From Candidatus Peribacteria bacterium (GTDB taxonomy: Bacteria; Patescibacteriota; Gracilibacteria; UBA1369; UBA12463): a stretch of DNA of 64,000 bases. The position numbers and the translations under genes were made by a program. The DNA lies in the NCBI GenBank assembly GCA_943354965.1, contig CALRDN010000006.1, positions 1-64,000 of the forward strand, read 5' to 3'. Below the pieces are notes generated by a model. The model did not search any database. It saw only the letters and a list, made by a program, of their open reading frames with translations, and was not told the DNA's origin. Below, in pieces: positions 18,600 through 28,998 of the stretch; position 1 is the stretch's first letter; the number at the start of each line of letters is the position of its first letter.

Positions 18600-20687
18600 T
18601 TATTCTTTCTGAACTCCGGTTGATTCAGTAGCAGGCGGTATACTGACTGTCGGAGCTGGAACTGGAGTTATGGTAGGAGTTGGCTCTGGAACTGGAGTTG
18701 CCACTGGTACAGCTGGAGGAATGACTTTCGCTTCTACGGGCGCTTCTTTGACTTCTGGCACTACCTTTGGGGCTTCAACTGGCTGTTGTTCAGACTCTCT
18801 TTTTGCCTTCGCCTCAGCCGCGTCTTTCTTAGCCAAAAGTTCTTGAGGATTTGTGGTAACAATTTGATCTTCTCCATAAGAGGCGATTACCTGAATAGCA
18901 GCGTGCTTATTGCCAGCAAAGAAAAGCCCCTGACCGATACCGCTGTTGAGGAGAATATAACGCTCACCTTCGGTGAGATTAAACACCTGTGCCAAATAAT
19001 CCATCGCAGCAGGAGCCTGCTTGAGAAGGAGCTGCATAGAGGAGTTCGTAATAATCGGCTTACCAAATTCAGACTTGAAGAAGTCTTCAACGTCCTGAGT
19101 AATAGTGGTAATACCGAGGTAGTACTTACGAGCACGCTTGACGAGTCCAAAGAGGAATCGAGCGGAATCCGGATGCTGCATAATTGACCAAGCCTCATCA
19201 ACCACGAGGATTCTTTTCTTCAACTCTCTACGAATCTGACTCCATATATAATTCAAAATAATGTACATCGCAATCGGCCGGAGAGACTCGTCGAGATCAC
19301 GGATAGAGAACACCATAAGACCGGTGCTCAAATTGACATTCGTTGGCTTGCTGAAGAGACCGGCATACGTACCTGAAGTATACTTCTGAAGACGTTGTGC
19401 GAGATTCGAGGCGCCATCCATCGTGGAAAGAACCTGATACAAATCTTCAAGTGTTGGAGGTGGAAGGGTCGAAGGATCAACCATCTCCATCGTAATACCC
19501 TTGAGAGAGTACACATCAATAAGTGCTCTATCCAGAATTCCTTCCTCTACAGGGGAAATTTCTCCCATCATAATTTTGAGGAGACCTAGAATAGAAATAA
19601 TATTTTGTCGTAAAATATCACCAGGTTGGCCAATCTCATCGGCCATTGGCGGCGGAAGGTCAAAAGGATTAATACGACGATCAGAGTTGAGGGAGAGGCG
19701 GAGGTAGGAGCCGCCGAGCGTTTCAGCGAGGCGTTCGTATTCGTTTTCTGGATCAATAATAATCACATCAGTACCAAGCATCATCAAACGAGTAACCTCT
19801 AATTTCACAGCATAGGATTTACCTGCACCAGATTTAGCGAAGACGACTGAGTTAGCATTTTCCAATCCAAAACGATCGAAGATAATCAAACTATCATTAT
19901 GTCGGTTAACACCATAAAGGATACCTTCATTCGAAGTAAGTGTAGATGAGGTGAACGGGAAGGTACTCGACAATGGTGAAGAGTTCATATTGCGAACCAC
20001 GTAGAGTTGATCCAAACAAAGAGGCAGTGTTGAATTAAAGCCCTGCTCGGACTGAATCTGAGCACGCTTCGTAAGTACCAATTTTCCCCCAAGAAGACTT
20101 TCTAACTGCTTAGCAGTATTCTTGATTTTCTTCTCGTCGTCGGAATAAATCGTGAAATACAGAGCAAACTGGAAGAACTTCTCCTGTCCTCGCTGAATCT
20201 CTGTTCGCAATCCCTCAGCATCCTCAAGTGCCGTCTCTAGGCCAGGATCTCGAATCTTTCCTTTTTCTTGATCCATATGAATAGAAGACTGCATTTGAGT
20301 AACCTTACGCTTCAACACCTTCATAATCTCCGCCGATTCAATAGGATAGATAAACTGCGAAATATCCATCGCCACCTGAAAGTTAATCAGCGGCGAGAGC
20401 CAGTTCATATCCAGATATCTCGGATAGGTAAACACATAAAAAGTCTGAGCATACAGACCATCCACTCGAATCATGTCATATCGAATTTCCATCGCAGAAG
20501 GAGCGATCAAATCGCGAATCGAAGCAATCCCCTCCTGATAAATTTTCTCTGCTGCCAGAAGCTCTTTTCTCTCGGCATCTGTCAATTTTCCACCGGCAAG
20601 CTGAGAAGCATCTGTCGTCGAAGGAACGGCAACAGTGGTATCCACCAAGTTCTGCGCTGTCGTAACGGTCTGATTAGTATCTGCCAT
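18600..20687 (-). CDS. VirB4-like type IV secretion/conjugation ATPase
   Basis: A cytoplasmic P-loop ATPase of the VirB4/TraC (DUF87, HerA-like) group, 695 residues. Walker A is FAKSGAGKS (about 283-291), followed by DVIIIDPENEYERL, and Walker B is ILVVDEAWSIMQHP (about 493-506); TTITQDVEDFFKSE carries the sensor Gln. The first 240 residues match the variable VirB4 N-terminal domain. From about residue 632 the tail is charged and then a Pro/Thr/Val-rich run that VirB4 proteins normally lack. No other type IV secretion component is near. It may power DNA uptake, a pilus or surface export. A strong promoter of its own precedes it. Confidence 0.8.
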   Translation of the reverse strand: MADTNQTVTTAQNLVDTTVAVPSTTDASQLAGGKLTDAERKELLAAEKIYQEGIASIRDLIAPSAMEIRYDMIRVDGLYAQTFYVFTYPRYLDMNWLSPLINFQVAMDISQFIYPIESAEIMKVLKRKVTQMQSSIHMDQEKGKIRDPGLETALEDAEGLRTEIQRGQEKFFQFALYFTIYSDDEKKIKNTAKQLESLLGGKLVLTKRAQIQSEQGFNSTLPLCLDQLYVVRNMNSSPLSSTFPFTSSTLTSNEGILYGVNRHNDSLIIFDRFGLENANSVVFAKSGAGKSYAVKLEVTRLMMLGTDVIIIDPENEYERLAETLGGSYLRLSLNSDRRINPFDLPPPMADEIGQPGDILRQNIISILGLLKIMMGEISPVEEGILDRALIDVYSLKGITMEMVDPSTLPPPTLEDLYQVLSTMDGASNLAQRLQKYTSGTYAGLFSKPTNVNLSTGLMVFSIRDLDESLRPIAMYIILNYIWSQIRRELKKRILVVDEAWSIMQHPDSARFLFGLVKRARKYYLGITTITQDVEDFFKSEFGKPIITNSSMQLLLKQAPAAMDYLAQVFNLTEGERYILLNSGIGQGLFFAGNKHAAIQVIASYGEDQIVTTNPQELLAKKDAAEAKAKRESEQQPVEAPKVVPEVKEAPVEAKVIPPAVPVATPVPEPTPTITPVPAPTVSIPPATESTGVQKE

Positions 20688-20708
20688 AGGTTTTTTTTAT
20701 TTCTCGTA

Positions 20709-20737
20709 ATTATACCACACAAAGCAGAAAAATTCAA
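20709..20737 (-). promoter_or_regulatory. Promoter of the VirB4-like gene
   Basis: Minus strand: TTGAAT (20732-20737), 17-base spacer ending TGG, perfect TATAAT (20709-20714). The leader would be about 15 bases. Confidence 0.7.
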
Positions 20738-20862
20738 CCGTCTCAAACAGATCGACATAAATACGTAAAATAAAGCTAAATAGCTTCAAAATGGACGATT
20801 AGTCTGGTCAACAGAAAAACGGTATGATAGAGTGACGCCGGTATTTTTAGACCCAATAAACG

Positions 20863-23421
20863 ATGGCTGATAACTCAAAAAAATCGAGCAAGGAGATCAA
20901 AAAAGAAGAATTACAGCAAATAATATCGACTGAAACAGAATCAATAAAACGAGAAATTTCCACAGAAATGGAGCAGAGCTACCTAGATTACGCGATGAGC
21001 GTTATCGTTTCTCGTGCTCTTCCGGACGTTCGTGACGGTCTCAAGCCGGTACATCGCAGAATTCTCTACTCTATGCATGACCTCGGCCTTTCCGCCGGAT
21101 CTTCCTTCCGTAAGTCAGCCTTTATCGTCGGTGATGTTCTTGGTAAGTACCATCCACACGGCGATAGCCCGGTATATGAGGCACTCGTACGTATGGCTCA
21201 AGACTTCGCTATGCGATATCCGCTCGTTCGCGGTCAGGGTAACTTCGGTTCGATTGATGGAGACTCCGCAGCTGCTATGCGTTATACCGAGGCAAAAATG
21301 GAAAAGGTTACCGAAGAAATTCTCCAGGATCTCGAAAAAGACACGGTCGACTGGCAGCCGAACTACGATGGACGACTCAAGGAGCCAAAAGTACTTCCTA
21401 CAAAACTTCCACAACTTCTCTTGAACGGAACTACCGGTATCGCGGTTGGTATGGCCACCTCAATTCCACCACATAATATGGGGGAAATTATTGATGGAAC
21501 CATTCACCTCGCCGATAACCCGGAGGCAACGATCGACGATCTCATGCAATTTATCAAAGGCCCTGACTTCCCTACCGGAGGTATTATTTACGATACAAGT
21601 GCGATTAAAACCGCATATACTACGGGTCGTGGAGGTATCGTTATGCGCGCAGTGGCCGAGATTGAAGAACGAAAAAATGGTAAATTTGCCATTATCGTTA
21701 CGGAAATCCCCTACCAGGTTAATAAAAAAACACTTGTTGAAAAAATTGCCGACCTCGTACGAGACAAAAAACTCATCGGAGTCAGCGATCTCCGCGATGA
21801 GTCTAACCGAGAAGGTATTCGTGTAGTAATTGAACTCAAAAAAGATTCCTATCCGAAAAAAGTTCTCAATCAGCTCTTCAAACAGACGGCCATGCAGTCA
21901 TCATTCAATATGAATATGATCGCTTTAGTGGACGTCGTGCAGCCAAGATTGCTCGACTTGAAACAAGTATTAGAAGAGTTCCTCAAGCATCGCAAAGAAG
22001 TCATTACTCGACGAACACAATTTGAATTACGCGTAGCACAAGATCGAGTTCATATATTAGAAGGTTTAAAAATCGCCCTCGATCATATCGATGAGGTCAT
22101 CGCAACTATTAGAAAATCCGATACAAAAGAACTTGCTCATGAGGCGTTGATGAAGAAGTTCACTCTCAGCGATCGGCAGGCAAAAGCTATTCTCGAGATG
22201 CGTCTCCAGACACTTGCCGGATTGGAACGAAAGAAAATTGACGATGAATACAAAGAATTAATGGGACTCATAGAAGAGCTCGAATCAATCCTGAAAGATC
22301 CAAAAAAGGTCATTAAAATGATCAAAAAAGAGCTCGCAGAAATCAAAGAGAAGTATACCGAGGGCCGAAGAACCAAAATTATCAACGAGGCGGTGGGACA
22401 AATTTCTCAGAAAGATACCATCCCTAATGAGGCGATGATCGTCGTACTTACTCAGGAAAATTACGTAAAGAGAATGCCACCAAGTACCTTCCGTGCACAA
22501 AACCGCGGAGGAAAAGGCATTATCGGAGCCACAACCAAAGAAGAAGATGAGATCAGAATCGTTCGAAGTGCTATGACACACGACGAAATTATGTTCTTCA
22601 CCAACACAGGTCGCGTCTTCCAGATCCCGGTATACGATATTCCCGTCGCATCACGCACCGCGCGAGGTCAGGCTATCGTTAACCTTCTCCAGCTCAAAGA
22701 TAACGAGTTTGTAACCGCCATGTTCACCGCAGGAAAAGGCATCAAAGGCGAGTTCCTCTTCATGGCAACCAAGAAGGGTCATGTGAAGAAGACAGAGTTA
22801 AAAGATTTCGCCAACGTCAGAAAAACAGGCCTCATAGCCATTAAATTGAGAGAGAATGACTCTCTTGAATGGGTACGTGAGACAAACAAGGGGCAAGAAG
22901 CGGTCATCGTCACAAGAAATGGCAAATCAATTCGATTCCACGAAAGCGACGTAAGACCTATGGGACGCGCATCAATGGGCGTACGAGGAATCTCACTCAA
23001 AGATAGCGATGTAGTTGTCGAGATGGATGTTATCCAAGATCCAAAGACCGCAGAACTTCTCGTCATTATGGAAAACGGTATTGGAAAATCAACAAACATG
23101 GAAGAATATCGTATCCAGAAGCGAGGTGGATCAGGAGTGAAAACAGCCAACGTCACCGAGAGAACTGGTCACATTATCGGAGCTCGCGTCATCAATGAAG
23201 ACACGAACGAAGATCTCCTCCTTATCTCAAAAGCAGGACAGGTCATCCGTGTAAATCTCAAACAGATTCCATCAAAGGGTCGTGCAACGCAGGGCGTTTA
23301 CCTGATGAGAATGGACGAAAAAGATAAAGTCGCATCCATGTCCACGCTCTACGCAGAAACACCGGAAGAGGCAGCAGCAGCCGATGCGGCAGCGGCAGCA
23401 CAGACAGAAATGATTGCATAA
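20863..23421 (+). CDS. gyrA: DNA gyrase subunit A
   Basis: DNA breakage-reunion subunit of gyrase, 852 residues. The catalytic tyrosine is Tyr141 in [11 protein letters not shown]. The quinolone-determining region reads [19 protein letters not shown] with Ser102 and Glu106 at the usual contact positions. The C-terminal beta-pinwheel holds the GyrA box as [11 protein letters not shown], which marks gyrase rather than ParC. The protein ends in an alanine-rich tail ([16 protein letters not shown]). Upstream lies a TATGAT -10-like hexamer (20823-20828) without a clear -35. Divergent from the VirB4-like gene. Confidence 0.97.
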   Translation: MADNSKKSSKEIKKEELQQIISTETESIKREISTEMEQSYLDYAMSVIVSRALPDVRDGLKPVHRRILYSMHDLGLSAGSSFRKSAFIVGDVLGKYHPHGDSPVYEALVRMAQDFAMRYPLVRGQGNFGSIDGDSAAAMRYTEAKMEKVTEEILQDLEKDTVDWQPNYDGRLKEPKVLPTKLPQLLLNGTTGIAVGMATSIPPHNMGEIIDGTIHLADNPEATIDDLMQFIKGPDFPTGGIIYDTSAIKTAYTTGRGGIVMRAVAEIEERKNGKFAIIVTEIPYQVNKKTLVEKIADLVRDKKLIGVSDLRDESNREGIRVVIELKKDSYPKKVLNQLFKQTAMQSSFNMNMIALVDVVQPRLLDLKQVLEEFLKHRKEVITRRTQFELRVAQDRVHILEGLKIALDHIDEVIATIRKSDTKELAHEALMKKFTLSDRQAKAILEMRLQTLAGLERKKIDDEYKELMGLIEELESILKDPKKVIKMIKKELAEIKEKYTEGRRTKIINEAVGQISQKDTIPNEAMIVVLTQENYVKRMPPSTFRAQNRGGKGIIGATTKEEDEIRIVRSAMTHDEIMFFTNTGRVFQIPVYDIPVASRTARGQAIVNLLQLKDNEFVTAMFTAGKGIKGEFLFMATKKGHVKKTELKDFANVRKTGLIAIKLRENDSLEWVRETNKGQEAVIVTRNGKSIRFHESDVRPMGRASMGVRGISLKDSDVVVEMDVIQDPKTAELLVIMENGIGKSTNMEEYRIQKRGGSGVKTANVTERTGHIIGARVINEDTNEDLLLISKAGQVIRVNLKQIPSKGRATQGVYLMRMDEKDKVASMSTLYAETPEEAAAADAAAAAQTEMIA

Positions 23422-23443
23422 AAAATCTTCTACAGCGAAATCA

Positions 23444-23472
23444 TTTTCGCAACGTAAAAAAAATGCTACGAT
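23444..23472 (+). promoter_or_regulatory. Candidate promoter of the TSP3-repeat gene
   Basis: TACGAT at 23467-23472 with TG one base upstream forms an extended -10; TTTTCG (23444-23449) is a weak -35 at 17 bases. The expected start site, about 23479, coincides with the ATG, so the message may be leaderless. Confidence 0.4.
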
Positions 23473-23478
23473 GGCGCC

Positions 23479-24807
23479 ATGAGAAAAGGCGTCATTGTTG
23501 CAATATGCTTAGCGCTGGGTACCATGCTCCCTATGGTCGCATTCGCCGCAAATGGTGATTTGGAATTACTCTCAGGAAGTGCGCGATTCGTACCGGAAAA
23601 TCCAACGCAAGGAAAATCAACACGCATCTATGCAACGATAAAAAACAACAGCAAGGATGACTTATATGGAACCGTAAAGTTTTTTAACAAAACAAAAAAT
23701 ACAAATATTGGAGACGACCAACCCGTATCAGTCATCGCCGGAAAAACAGATGATGTTTTTGTAAATTGGAACCCATACGCAGGAAAACAAACTATCGAGG
23801 TGACCATCATCCCATGGCAAAAAGGCGATAACTCAGCCAACAATGCCTATACCATTTCTGTAAATGTCGTAGGTGATCTCGATTTCGATGGAATACCGGA
23901 CGCAATCGATCCGGATATAGATGGTGATGGAACATCCAATGCAGAGGACGCCTTCCCGTTAGATCCGAAGGAGTGGAAGGATACTGATGGGGATGGAACG
24001 GGTGACAACACAGATACGGACATTGATGGAGACGGAGTAACGAACGATCAGGAAAAAAACATAGGAACCGATCCGGCAAATCCAGATACCGATGGTGACA
24101 AAATCTCTGACGGAAAAGACCCTTTTCCGCTCGACCCGAAAGAGTGGAAGGATACTGATGGGGATGGAACGGGTGACAACGCAGACGCGGACATTGATGG
24201 AGATGAACTATCAAACGATCAGGAAAAAAACATAGGAACCGATCCGGCTAATCCGGATACCGATGGTGACAAAATCTCTGACGGAAAAGACCCTTTTCCG
24301 CTCGACCCAAAGGAGTGGAAAGACTCAAACCGCAATGGTATCGGCGATAATTCCGACCCCGACAAAGACGGTGACGGTATTCCAAACACGCAAGACCCGT
24401 TTCCGAGTAACATTACGCCCGTTGCTACGTTACAAAATAATCAGATCACCCCGCTTATAGTATCGATAGATAAGCCCTTTAAACTCAATGCCGGCCCGAG
24501 CTATGACCCGGATGGGAAAATCACGGAAATCAGCTGGACCATCGATGGAAAGAATAAATATGAAGGAATATCCCCTACTATCACGATTGATGAGCCTGGA
24601 AACCACGTAATCGAGCTAAGCGTGAAGGATAATAGTGGCGAAGTAACCAAAAAATCATGGAACATCTTCGGTTCAGCTTCAGTTTTCTCTTCGCAGGGTG
24701 GAATTGCGACTGTTTTAATTGCCCTTGCGCTTTTGGCAGTCCTTTATTATAGTACCAAGGCCTTTAGAAAGGACTCTTCGAAAGGAGAACAAAGCCAAAA
24801 ACACTAA
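23479..24807 (+). CDS. Surface protein with thrombospondin type 3 calcium-binding repeats and PKD-like domain
   Basis: A 442-residue exported, membrane-anchored protein. It has a signal peptide (about 1-23, ending VAFAAN), an Ig/CARDB-like beta domain (about 30-130), then a run of Asp-rich repeats of the thrombospondin type 3/dockerin-like kind ([47 protein letters not shown]) that bind calcium, a PKD-like domain (about 330-395; [19 protein letters not shown]) and a C-terminal membrane segment ([13 protein letters not shown]) followed by basic residues. The repeat block contains a near-perfect 171-base DNA duplication. It is likely a calcium-stiffened surface stalk. The ligand is unknown. Confidence 0.82.
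   Translation: MRKGVIVAICLALGTMLPMVAFAANGDLELLSGSARFVPENPTQGKSTRIYATIKNNSKDDLYGTVKFFNKTKNTNIGDDQPVSVIAGKTDDVFVNWNPYAGKQTIEVTIIPWQKGDNSANNAYTISVNVVGDLDFDGIPDAIDPDIDGDGTSNAEDAFPLDPKEWKDTDGDGTGDNTDTDIDGDGVTNDQEKNIGTDPANPDTDGDKISDGKDPFPLDPKEWKDTDGDGTGDNADADIDGDELSNDQEKNIGTDPANPDTDGDKISDGKDPFPLDPKEWKDSNRNGIGDNSDPDKDGDGIPNTQDPFPSNITPVATLQNNQITPLIVSIDKPFKLNAGPSYDPDGKITEISWTIDGKNKYEGISPTITIDEPGNHVIELSVKDNSGEVTKKSWNIFGSASVFSSQGGIATVLIALALLAVLYYSTKAFRKDSSKGEQSQKH
23971..24312 (+). repeat. Two tandem copies of a 171-base coding repeat
   Basis: Copy one runs from 23971 (GAGTGGAAGG) to 24141 and copy two from 24142 to 24312, and a third partial copy starts at 24313. The copies differ at only a handful of positions, mostly around 24180-24215. 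Each encodes 57 residues. Such near identity points to a recent duplication or continuing homogenisation. Confidence 0.85.
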
Positions 24808-24845
24808 GGACAAAGCTGAATTACATCTCTCTCAACCCCATTATT

Positions 24846-25103
24846 ATGAAATCAGGCACCCACCCAAATTACTTCTCCGATGTAAAGATCACCTGCGCAT
24901 GCGGAAATATCATCGTCACCGGATCAACGAAAAAAGAGCTTAAAACAGAACTTTGTTCAGCTTGCCACCCATTCTTCACTGGAAAACAGCGTCTCGTAGA
25001 TACCGCTGGACGTGTTGAGAAGTTCAGAGCACGAGCAAAAGCTACTGAGGAGAAAGCATCCGTCGCTAAGTCCAAAAAGAAGAAGACTGAGGACGAAGAA
25101 TAA
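24846..25103 (+). CDS. rpmE: 50S ribosomal protein bL31
   Basis: Large-subunit protein bL31 of the zinc-binding (C+) type: Cys17, Cys19, Cys37 and Cys40 form the ribbon, and the family motif [20 protein letters not shown] is present. At 85 residues it has a lysine- and glutamate-rich C-terminal extension (about 63-85) beyond the usual end. No Shine-Dalgarno motif precedes it. It follows the TSP3 protein gene by 38 bases and is followed by the ABC exporter operon after 32 bases. Confidence 0.95.
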   Translation: MKSGTHPNYFSDVKITCACGNIIVTGSTKKELKTELCSACHPFFTGKQRLVDTAGRVEKFRARAKATEEKASVAKSKKKKTEDEE

Positions 25104-25135
25104 AGCTTTTCAGGTGGAAGACACCCTTCCCATCC

Positions 25136-25930
25136 ATGAATAAGTTCAAAGCCTACATCAAGATTGGAGTCATAGATGCGCTGGAAATGCGCTTCCAGCT
25201 TGTATATTGGCTCTATGTAAATATGGCACCTATCGTTCTGATGGCCTATCTTTGGTCGAACGTATACTCCAAAAAAGACCTCATCGGTGGCTTTTCACTG
25301 AATATGATGGTGACCTACTACATACTCACCCGACTTTTTAACCGTATCGTCTCCACCTACAGCGAGGAACGAATCGCGAAAGATATCAAAGACGGACAGC
25401 TCAACCAGTTTATCACCCGTCCTATCAGCTATCTCGCCTTCAAGTTTGGCGAACGCATCGGCATCCGCATCATCAATCTCGCCATCGTCATCCCGATCTA
25501 CGCCATTATGATACTTTTTTTGAAAAAATATTTCATATGGCAGATGTCTCTTTTGAATTTCACTATTATCAGTGTCAATCTCTTTCTCTCGCTTACATCT
25601 TTCTTTCTTCTCGCTTTCATTATAGGACTCATGGCCTTTTTTATGATAGAAACGCATTCGCTGAACGGCCTGAAAGAGCAAGTTACCGGACTTATGTCAG
25701 GATATATCTTTCCCCTAAGCCTCCTGCCGCCGGAACTCCAACATATATTTAAATACCTCCCATTCGCCTATTACTATGACTTCCCTATGCAGGTATATTT
25801 CAATCGGATTTCAGTACATGAAATGCTCCTAGGACTCATAATTCAAAGCATCTGGATCATCATACTTTACATAATCTGCAAACTGATGTGGAAAAAAGGA
25901 ACCAAAAATTACGAAGCCACCGGAATCTAA
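25136..25930 (+). CDS. ABC-2 type transporter permease (first of pair)
   Basis: A 264-residue integral membrane protein with about six hydrophobic segments, of the ABC-2 permease group (DUF990 type). The N-terminal amphipathic stretch MRFQLVYWLYVNMAPIVLMA and the middle RPISYLAFKFGERIGIRI are typical. It pairs with the next permease and the ATPase in a three-gene unit (gap of 7 bases, then a 4-base overlap). This gene order is common for exporters of drugs, lipids or peptides. The substrate is unknown. Confidence 0.85.
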   Translation: MNKFKAYIKIGVIDALEMRFQLVYWLYVNMAPIVLMAYLWSNVYSKKDLIGGFSLNMMVTYYILTRLFNRIVSTYSEERIAKDIKDGQLNQFITRPISYLAFKFGERIGIRIINLAIVIPIYAIMILFLKKYFIWQMSLLNFTIISVNLFLSLTSFFLLAFIIGLMAFFMIETHSLNGLKEQVTGLMSGYIFPLSLLPPELQHIFKYLPFAYYYDFPMQVYFNRISVHEMLLGLIIQSIWIIILYIICKLMWKKGTKNYEATGI

Positions 25931-25937
25931 ATCATCT

Positions 25938-26735
25938 ATGAAAATACTCATCCGCTACATCAAACTCTACCTTCACTTCGTCTCAAACTGCATCACCAGG
26001 GAGCTACTCTTTCGTACCCACCTCATACTGTCATTCTGTGCCCGTCTCATGCTCTTTGGGCTCTATATCATGATGTACGACGTCATCTACAAAAACGCCG
26101 CCTCCATAGGGTCATTAAACTACGATCAAGCGTTATTGTACTTGAGTATATTCTTTTTGGTAGATACTATCGGCTTCACATTTTTCATAAAAAACTTCTC
26201 AACATTTCCAGAATATATATCGGAAGGAAAACTCGACATCGTTCTGACAAAACCGGTCGACAGTCAGTTCTTCGTATCAGTGCGGTATTTTTCCCTCACA
26301 TCACTGTTCTCAATGCTCCCACCTCTTGGGCTTTTCATACGACAAGTTGATCGACTTCATATCGCACTAGATCCCTATCATGTATTTCTATTTGGATTAT
26401 TTTTGGTATGTACCCTTATTGTCTATTATGCAATCTGGTTCATTACGAATTTAATTCTCTTTTGGGTCAATAGGATCGACGCGCTGCATGAATTTTTTGT
26501 TACCATATGGAGATTTATGCAGTTCCCACCTGATATATTTCAAAATGTTATACGATTATTTTTTCTCTTCATCGTTCCAATTCTTCTCACGATAGAGGTT
26601 CCAATGCAGGCCCTGACGGGCTCAACGATCAAGATATCCCACATATTTCTGCTGGTCGGAGCTAGTGTTTTGAGCTTGTTAATCAGTAGAATATTGTGGA
26701 AAATGGGCCTACGTCGTTACCAAAGCACCGGATGA
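25938..26735 (+). CDS. ABC-2 type transporter permease (second of pair)
   Basis: A 265-residue membrane protein, also about six transmembrane segments, with the matching signature EGKLDIVLTKPVDSQFFVS (compare DGQLNQFITRPIS in its neighbour), so the two are likely paralogues forming a heterodimeric pore. The stop codon TGA overlaps the ATG of the ATPase gene in the sequence ATGA, implying translational coupling. Confidence 0.85.
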   Translation: MKILIRYIKLYLHFVSNCITRELLFRTHLILSFCARLMLFGLYIMMYDVIYKNAASIGSLNYDQALLYLSIFFLVDTIGFTFFIKNFSTFPEYISEGKLDIVLTKPVDSQFFVSVRYFSLTSLFSMLPPLGLFIRQVDRLHIALDPYHVFLFGLFLVCTLIVYYAIWFITNLILFWVNRIDALHEFFVTIWRFMQFPPDIFQNVIRLFFLFIVPILLTIEVPMQALTGSTIKISHIFLLVGASVLSLLISRILWKMGLRRYQSTG

Positions 26736-27721
26736 AACCAATAATACATCTCGAAAATCTCAGAAAGCAGTACTCCTATTACAAGAAGCAACCAGGGCTT
26801 TGGGGCTCAATCAAGGGGTTATTTCATAGAGAGGAGCTATTTGTAGACGCCGTAAAAGGCATAAGTTTCGACATCCAGCCTGGTGAATTCGTGGGCTTCG
26901 TGGGACCAAATGGAGCTGGAAAAACAACAACGCTCAAAATGCTCTCGGGAATCCTCTACCCCGCAAGTGGCGATGTTGACGTCCTGGGATTCAAACCATT
27001 CGAGCGAAAAACAGCATTTCAGAAACAGTTCGCTCTCGTAATGGGTCAGAAAAACCAACTCTGGTGGGATCTGCCTCCTATGGAAAGTTTTCTTTTGAAC
27101 AAGGCGATTTATGAAATTCCCGATGATCTTTTCAAAAAAAATCTGGAGGAGTTAAGCGAGTTACTCGATATCAAAGACATTCTCAATGTACAAGTTCGCA
27201 AGCTTTCTCTCGGTCAGCGCATGAAGTGTGAGTTAGTCGCAGCGTTATTGCACAGCCCAAAAGTCCTCTTTCTCGATGAGCCAACGATTGGTCTGGATGT
27301 GGTTTCTCAAAATGCCATCCGTGAATTTCTCAAAAAATATAATCAAGAAAAAGGAGCGACCATTATTCTCACTTCGCACTACATGCAGGATATTCGCAGA
27401 CTCTGCAATCGTGTAATTATTATTCATCATGGAGAACTGCTCTATGACGGAACCTACGACGCACTTCATACGAAATATTCCGACTCGAAAACACTTGAAT
27501 TTACAGCGGTAGAAGAAATTCCCGAAAGTGAACTCCTCAAATTCGGAACAGAAATTAAGATCAAGAATAAAACCTATAGCGTAGAAGTTCCACGAGAAAA
27601 AACCGCAGAGATTACAGGAAAACTCCTAGAAAAATACACCGTTGATGATATCATTATTCACGAACGAGACATCGAAGAAATTATTGGAGAAATTTTTATT
27701 TCTAAAAAAATGAGAGATTAG
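26732..27721 (+). CDS. ABC transporter ATP-binding protein
   Basis: The ATPase of the exporter, 329 residues. Walker A is GPNGAGKTTTLKMLSG, the Q loop is MGQKNQLWWDLP, the signature is KLSLGQRMKCELVAAL (SLGQR in place of SGGQ), Walker B is VLFLDEPTIGLD and the switch His is in ILTSHYMQDI. An extended C-terminal regulatory part (about 245-329) is usual for this subgroup. I start at the ATG at 26732, which overlaps the upstream stop. A 12-codon longer in-frame start exists but would lie within the permease gene. Confidence 0.93.
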   Translation: MKPIIHLENLRKQYSYYKKQPGLWGSIKGLFHREELFVDAVKGISFDIQPGEFVGFVGPNGAGKTTTLKMLSGILYPASGDVDVLGFKPFERKTAFQKQFALVMGQKNQLWWDLPPMESFLLNKAIYEIPDDLFKKNLEELSELLDIKDILNVQVRKLSLGQRMKCELVAALLHSPKVLFLDEPTIGLDVVSQNAIREFLKKYNQEKGATIILTSHYMQDIRRLCNRVIIIHHGELLYDGTYDALHTKYSDSKTLEFTAVEEIPESELLKFGTEIKIKNKTYSVEVPREKTAEITGKLLEKYTVDDIIIHERDIEEIIGEIFISKKMRD

Positions 27722-27771
27722 ACGAGCGAAGACGAGTCTGTACCCGTTCCCGATTTACTAATACTATACAC

Positions 27772-28956
27772 ATGTTCACTATTCTCAAAAAACAGCCAGG
27801 CTCCGGTGCACGAACGGGAATTATCACCACTCCTCACGGACAGATTCATACACCGGCATTTATGCCCGTAGGCACAAAAGGCACCGTGAAAGCCATTAAA
27901 CCAGAGGAGCTCGTAGAGATGGGCGCAGAAATTATTCTGGGCAATACCTATCATTTACACTTACGGCCCGGCGAAGAATTAATAGAAAAAATGGGTGGCC
28001 TACAAAAATGGACCAACTGGAATCGACCGATGCTTACAGACTCCGGCGGGTTCCAAGTATTCTCACTCGGCTCAGAAAAAGACTATACCGGCGGCGAAGA
28101 CGAGGCGACAAAAACAGGTGTAAAAATTACCGACGAAGGTGTTGAGTTCAAGTCGCATCTCGACGGAACAAAACACTTTTTCACTCCGGAAAAAGTAATG
28201 CATATCGAGGCCAAGCTTGGTGCGGATATTATCATGGCCTTCGATGAGTGTGCGCCAGGAACATCAGACAAGGCCTATGCAAAGGGAGCAATGGATCGTA
28301 CGCACAACTGGGTACTAAAGTGCAAAAAAGAGCATGAACTCATTCAAAAAGATCGACCGGAAAATGCCCAGCAGATGCTTTTCCCGATTGCCCAGGGAGT
28401 AATCTATGACGATTTACGCGTTGAATCAGCCAAATTCATGGCAGACCTCGATCTCCCGGGAATCGCGATCGGTGGCCTCTCTGTTGGAGAATCAAAAACC
28501 GAAATGTACCACACACTTGATATTCTTCAGCCCCACCTACCGGAAAACAAACCCCGCTACCTCATGGGCGTCGGCACTCCCGAAGACATGCTCGAGGCCG
28601 TTGACCGTGGCGTAGACATGTTCGACTGCGTCCTCCCTACCCGGATAGCACGCCACGGCACCTTCTGGACCGAATTTGGCCGCTTCCACATCAAAAACGC
28701 CGAGTACCGAGAATCAGCGCTCCCGCTCTCCCCTACCTGCACATGCTACGCCTGTCGTAACTACTCACTCAGCTACATCCGCCATATCTTCTTCGAAAAA
28801 GAAATCCTCGCGGCAATGCTCCTCTCTATTCACAATCTTCACTTCCTCCTCAACCTCGCCAAAGAAATGCGAGAGCACATCAACGCGGGAACATTTCCAA
28901 CATTCAAGAAAGACTTCCTGGCAAAATTTATCATCCCTTCTGGGAATAAGTCCTAA
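27772..28956 (+). CDS. tgt: tRNA-guanine (queuine) transglycosylase Tgt
   Basis: Exchanges guanine 34 of GUN-anticodon tRNAs (Asp, Asn, His, Tyr) for a 7-deazaguanine on the way to queuosine. Seen: MLTDSGGFQVFSLG with the active-site Asp, the substrate-pocket IAIGGLSVGE, FDCVLPTRIARHG with the nucleophilic Asp, and the zinc site CTCYAC plus a downstream His. At 394 residues it is full length. No queC, queD, queE or queF lies in the window, so the base may be made elsewhere or scavenged. The C-terminal half has unusually many C-ending codons. Confidence 0.96.
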   Translation: MFTILKKQPGSGARTGIITTPHGQIHTPAFMPVGTKGTVKAIKPEELVEMGAEIILGNTYHLHLRPGEELIEKMGGLQKWTNWNRPMLTDSGGFQVFSLGSEKDYTGGEDEATKTGVKITDEGVEFKSHLDGTKHFFTPEKVMHIEAKLGADIIMAFDECAPGTSDKAYAKGAMDRTHNWVLKCKKEHELIQKDRPENAQQMLFPIAQGVIYDDLRVESAKFMADLDLPGIAIGGLSVGESKTEMYHTLDILQPHLPENKPRYLMGVGTPEDMLEAVDRGVDMFDCVLPTRIARHGTFWTEFGRFHIKNAEYRESALPLSPTCTCYACRNYSLSYIRHIFFEKEILAAMLLSIHNLHFLLNLAKEMREHINAGTFPTFKKDFLAKFIIPSGNKS

Positions 28957-28998
28957 AAAGAGTATTGACTTATATCGTCACAGTTTCATAAACAAGTA

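Noticed and set aside
23435-23450. GCGAAA-TCAT-TTTCGC hairpin after gyrA considered as a terminator
   Set aside because: The stem is only six pairs and no T run follows; instead an A run follows and the hairpin overlaps the proposed -35 of the next gene.
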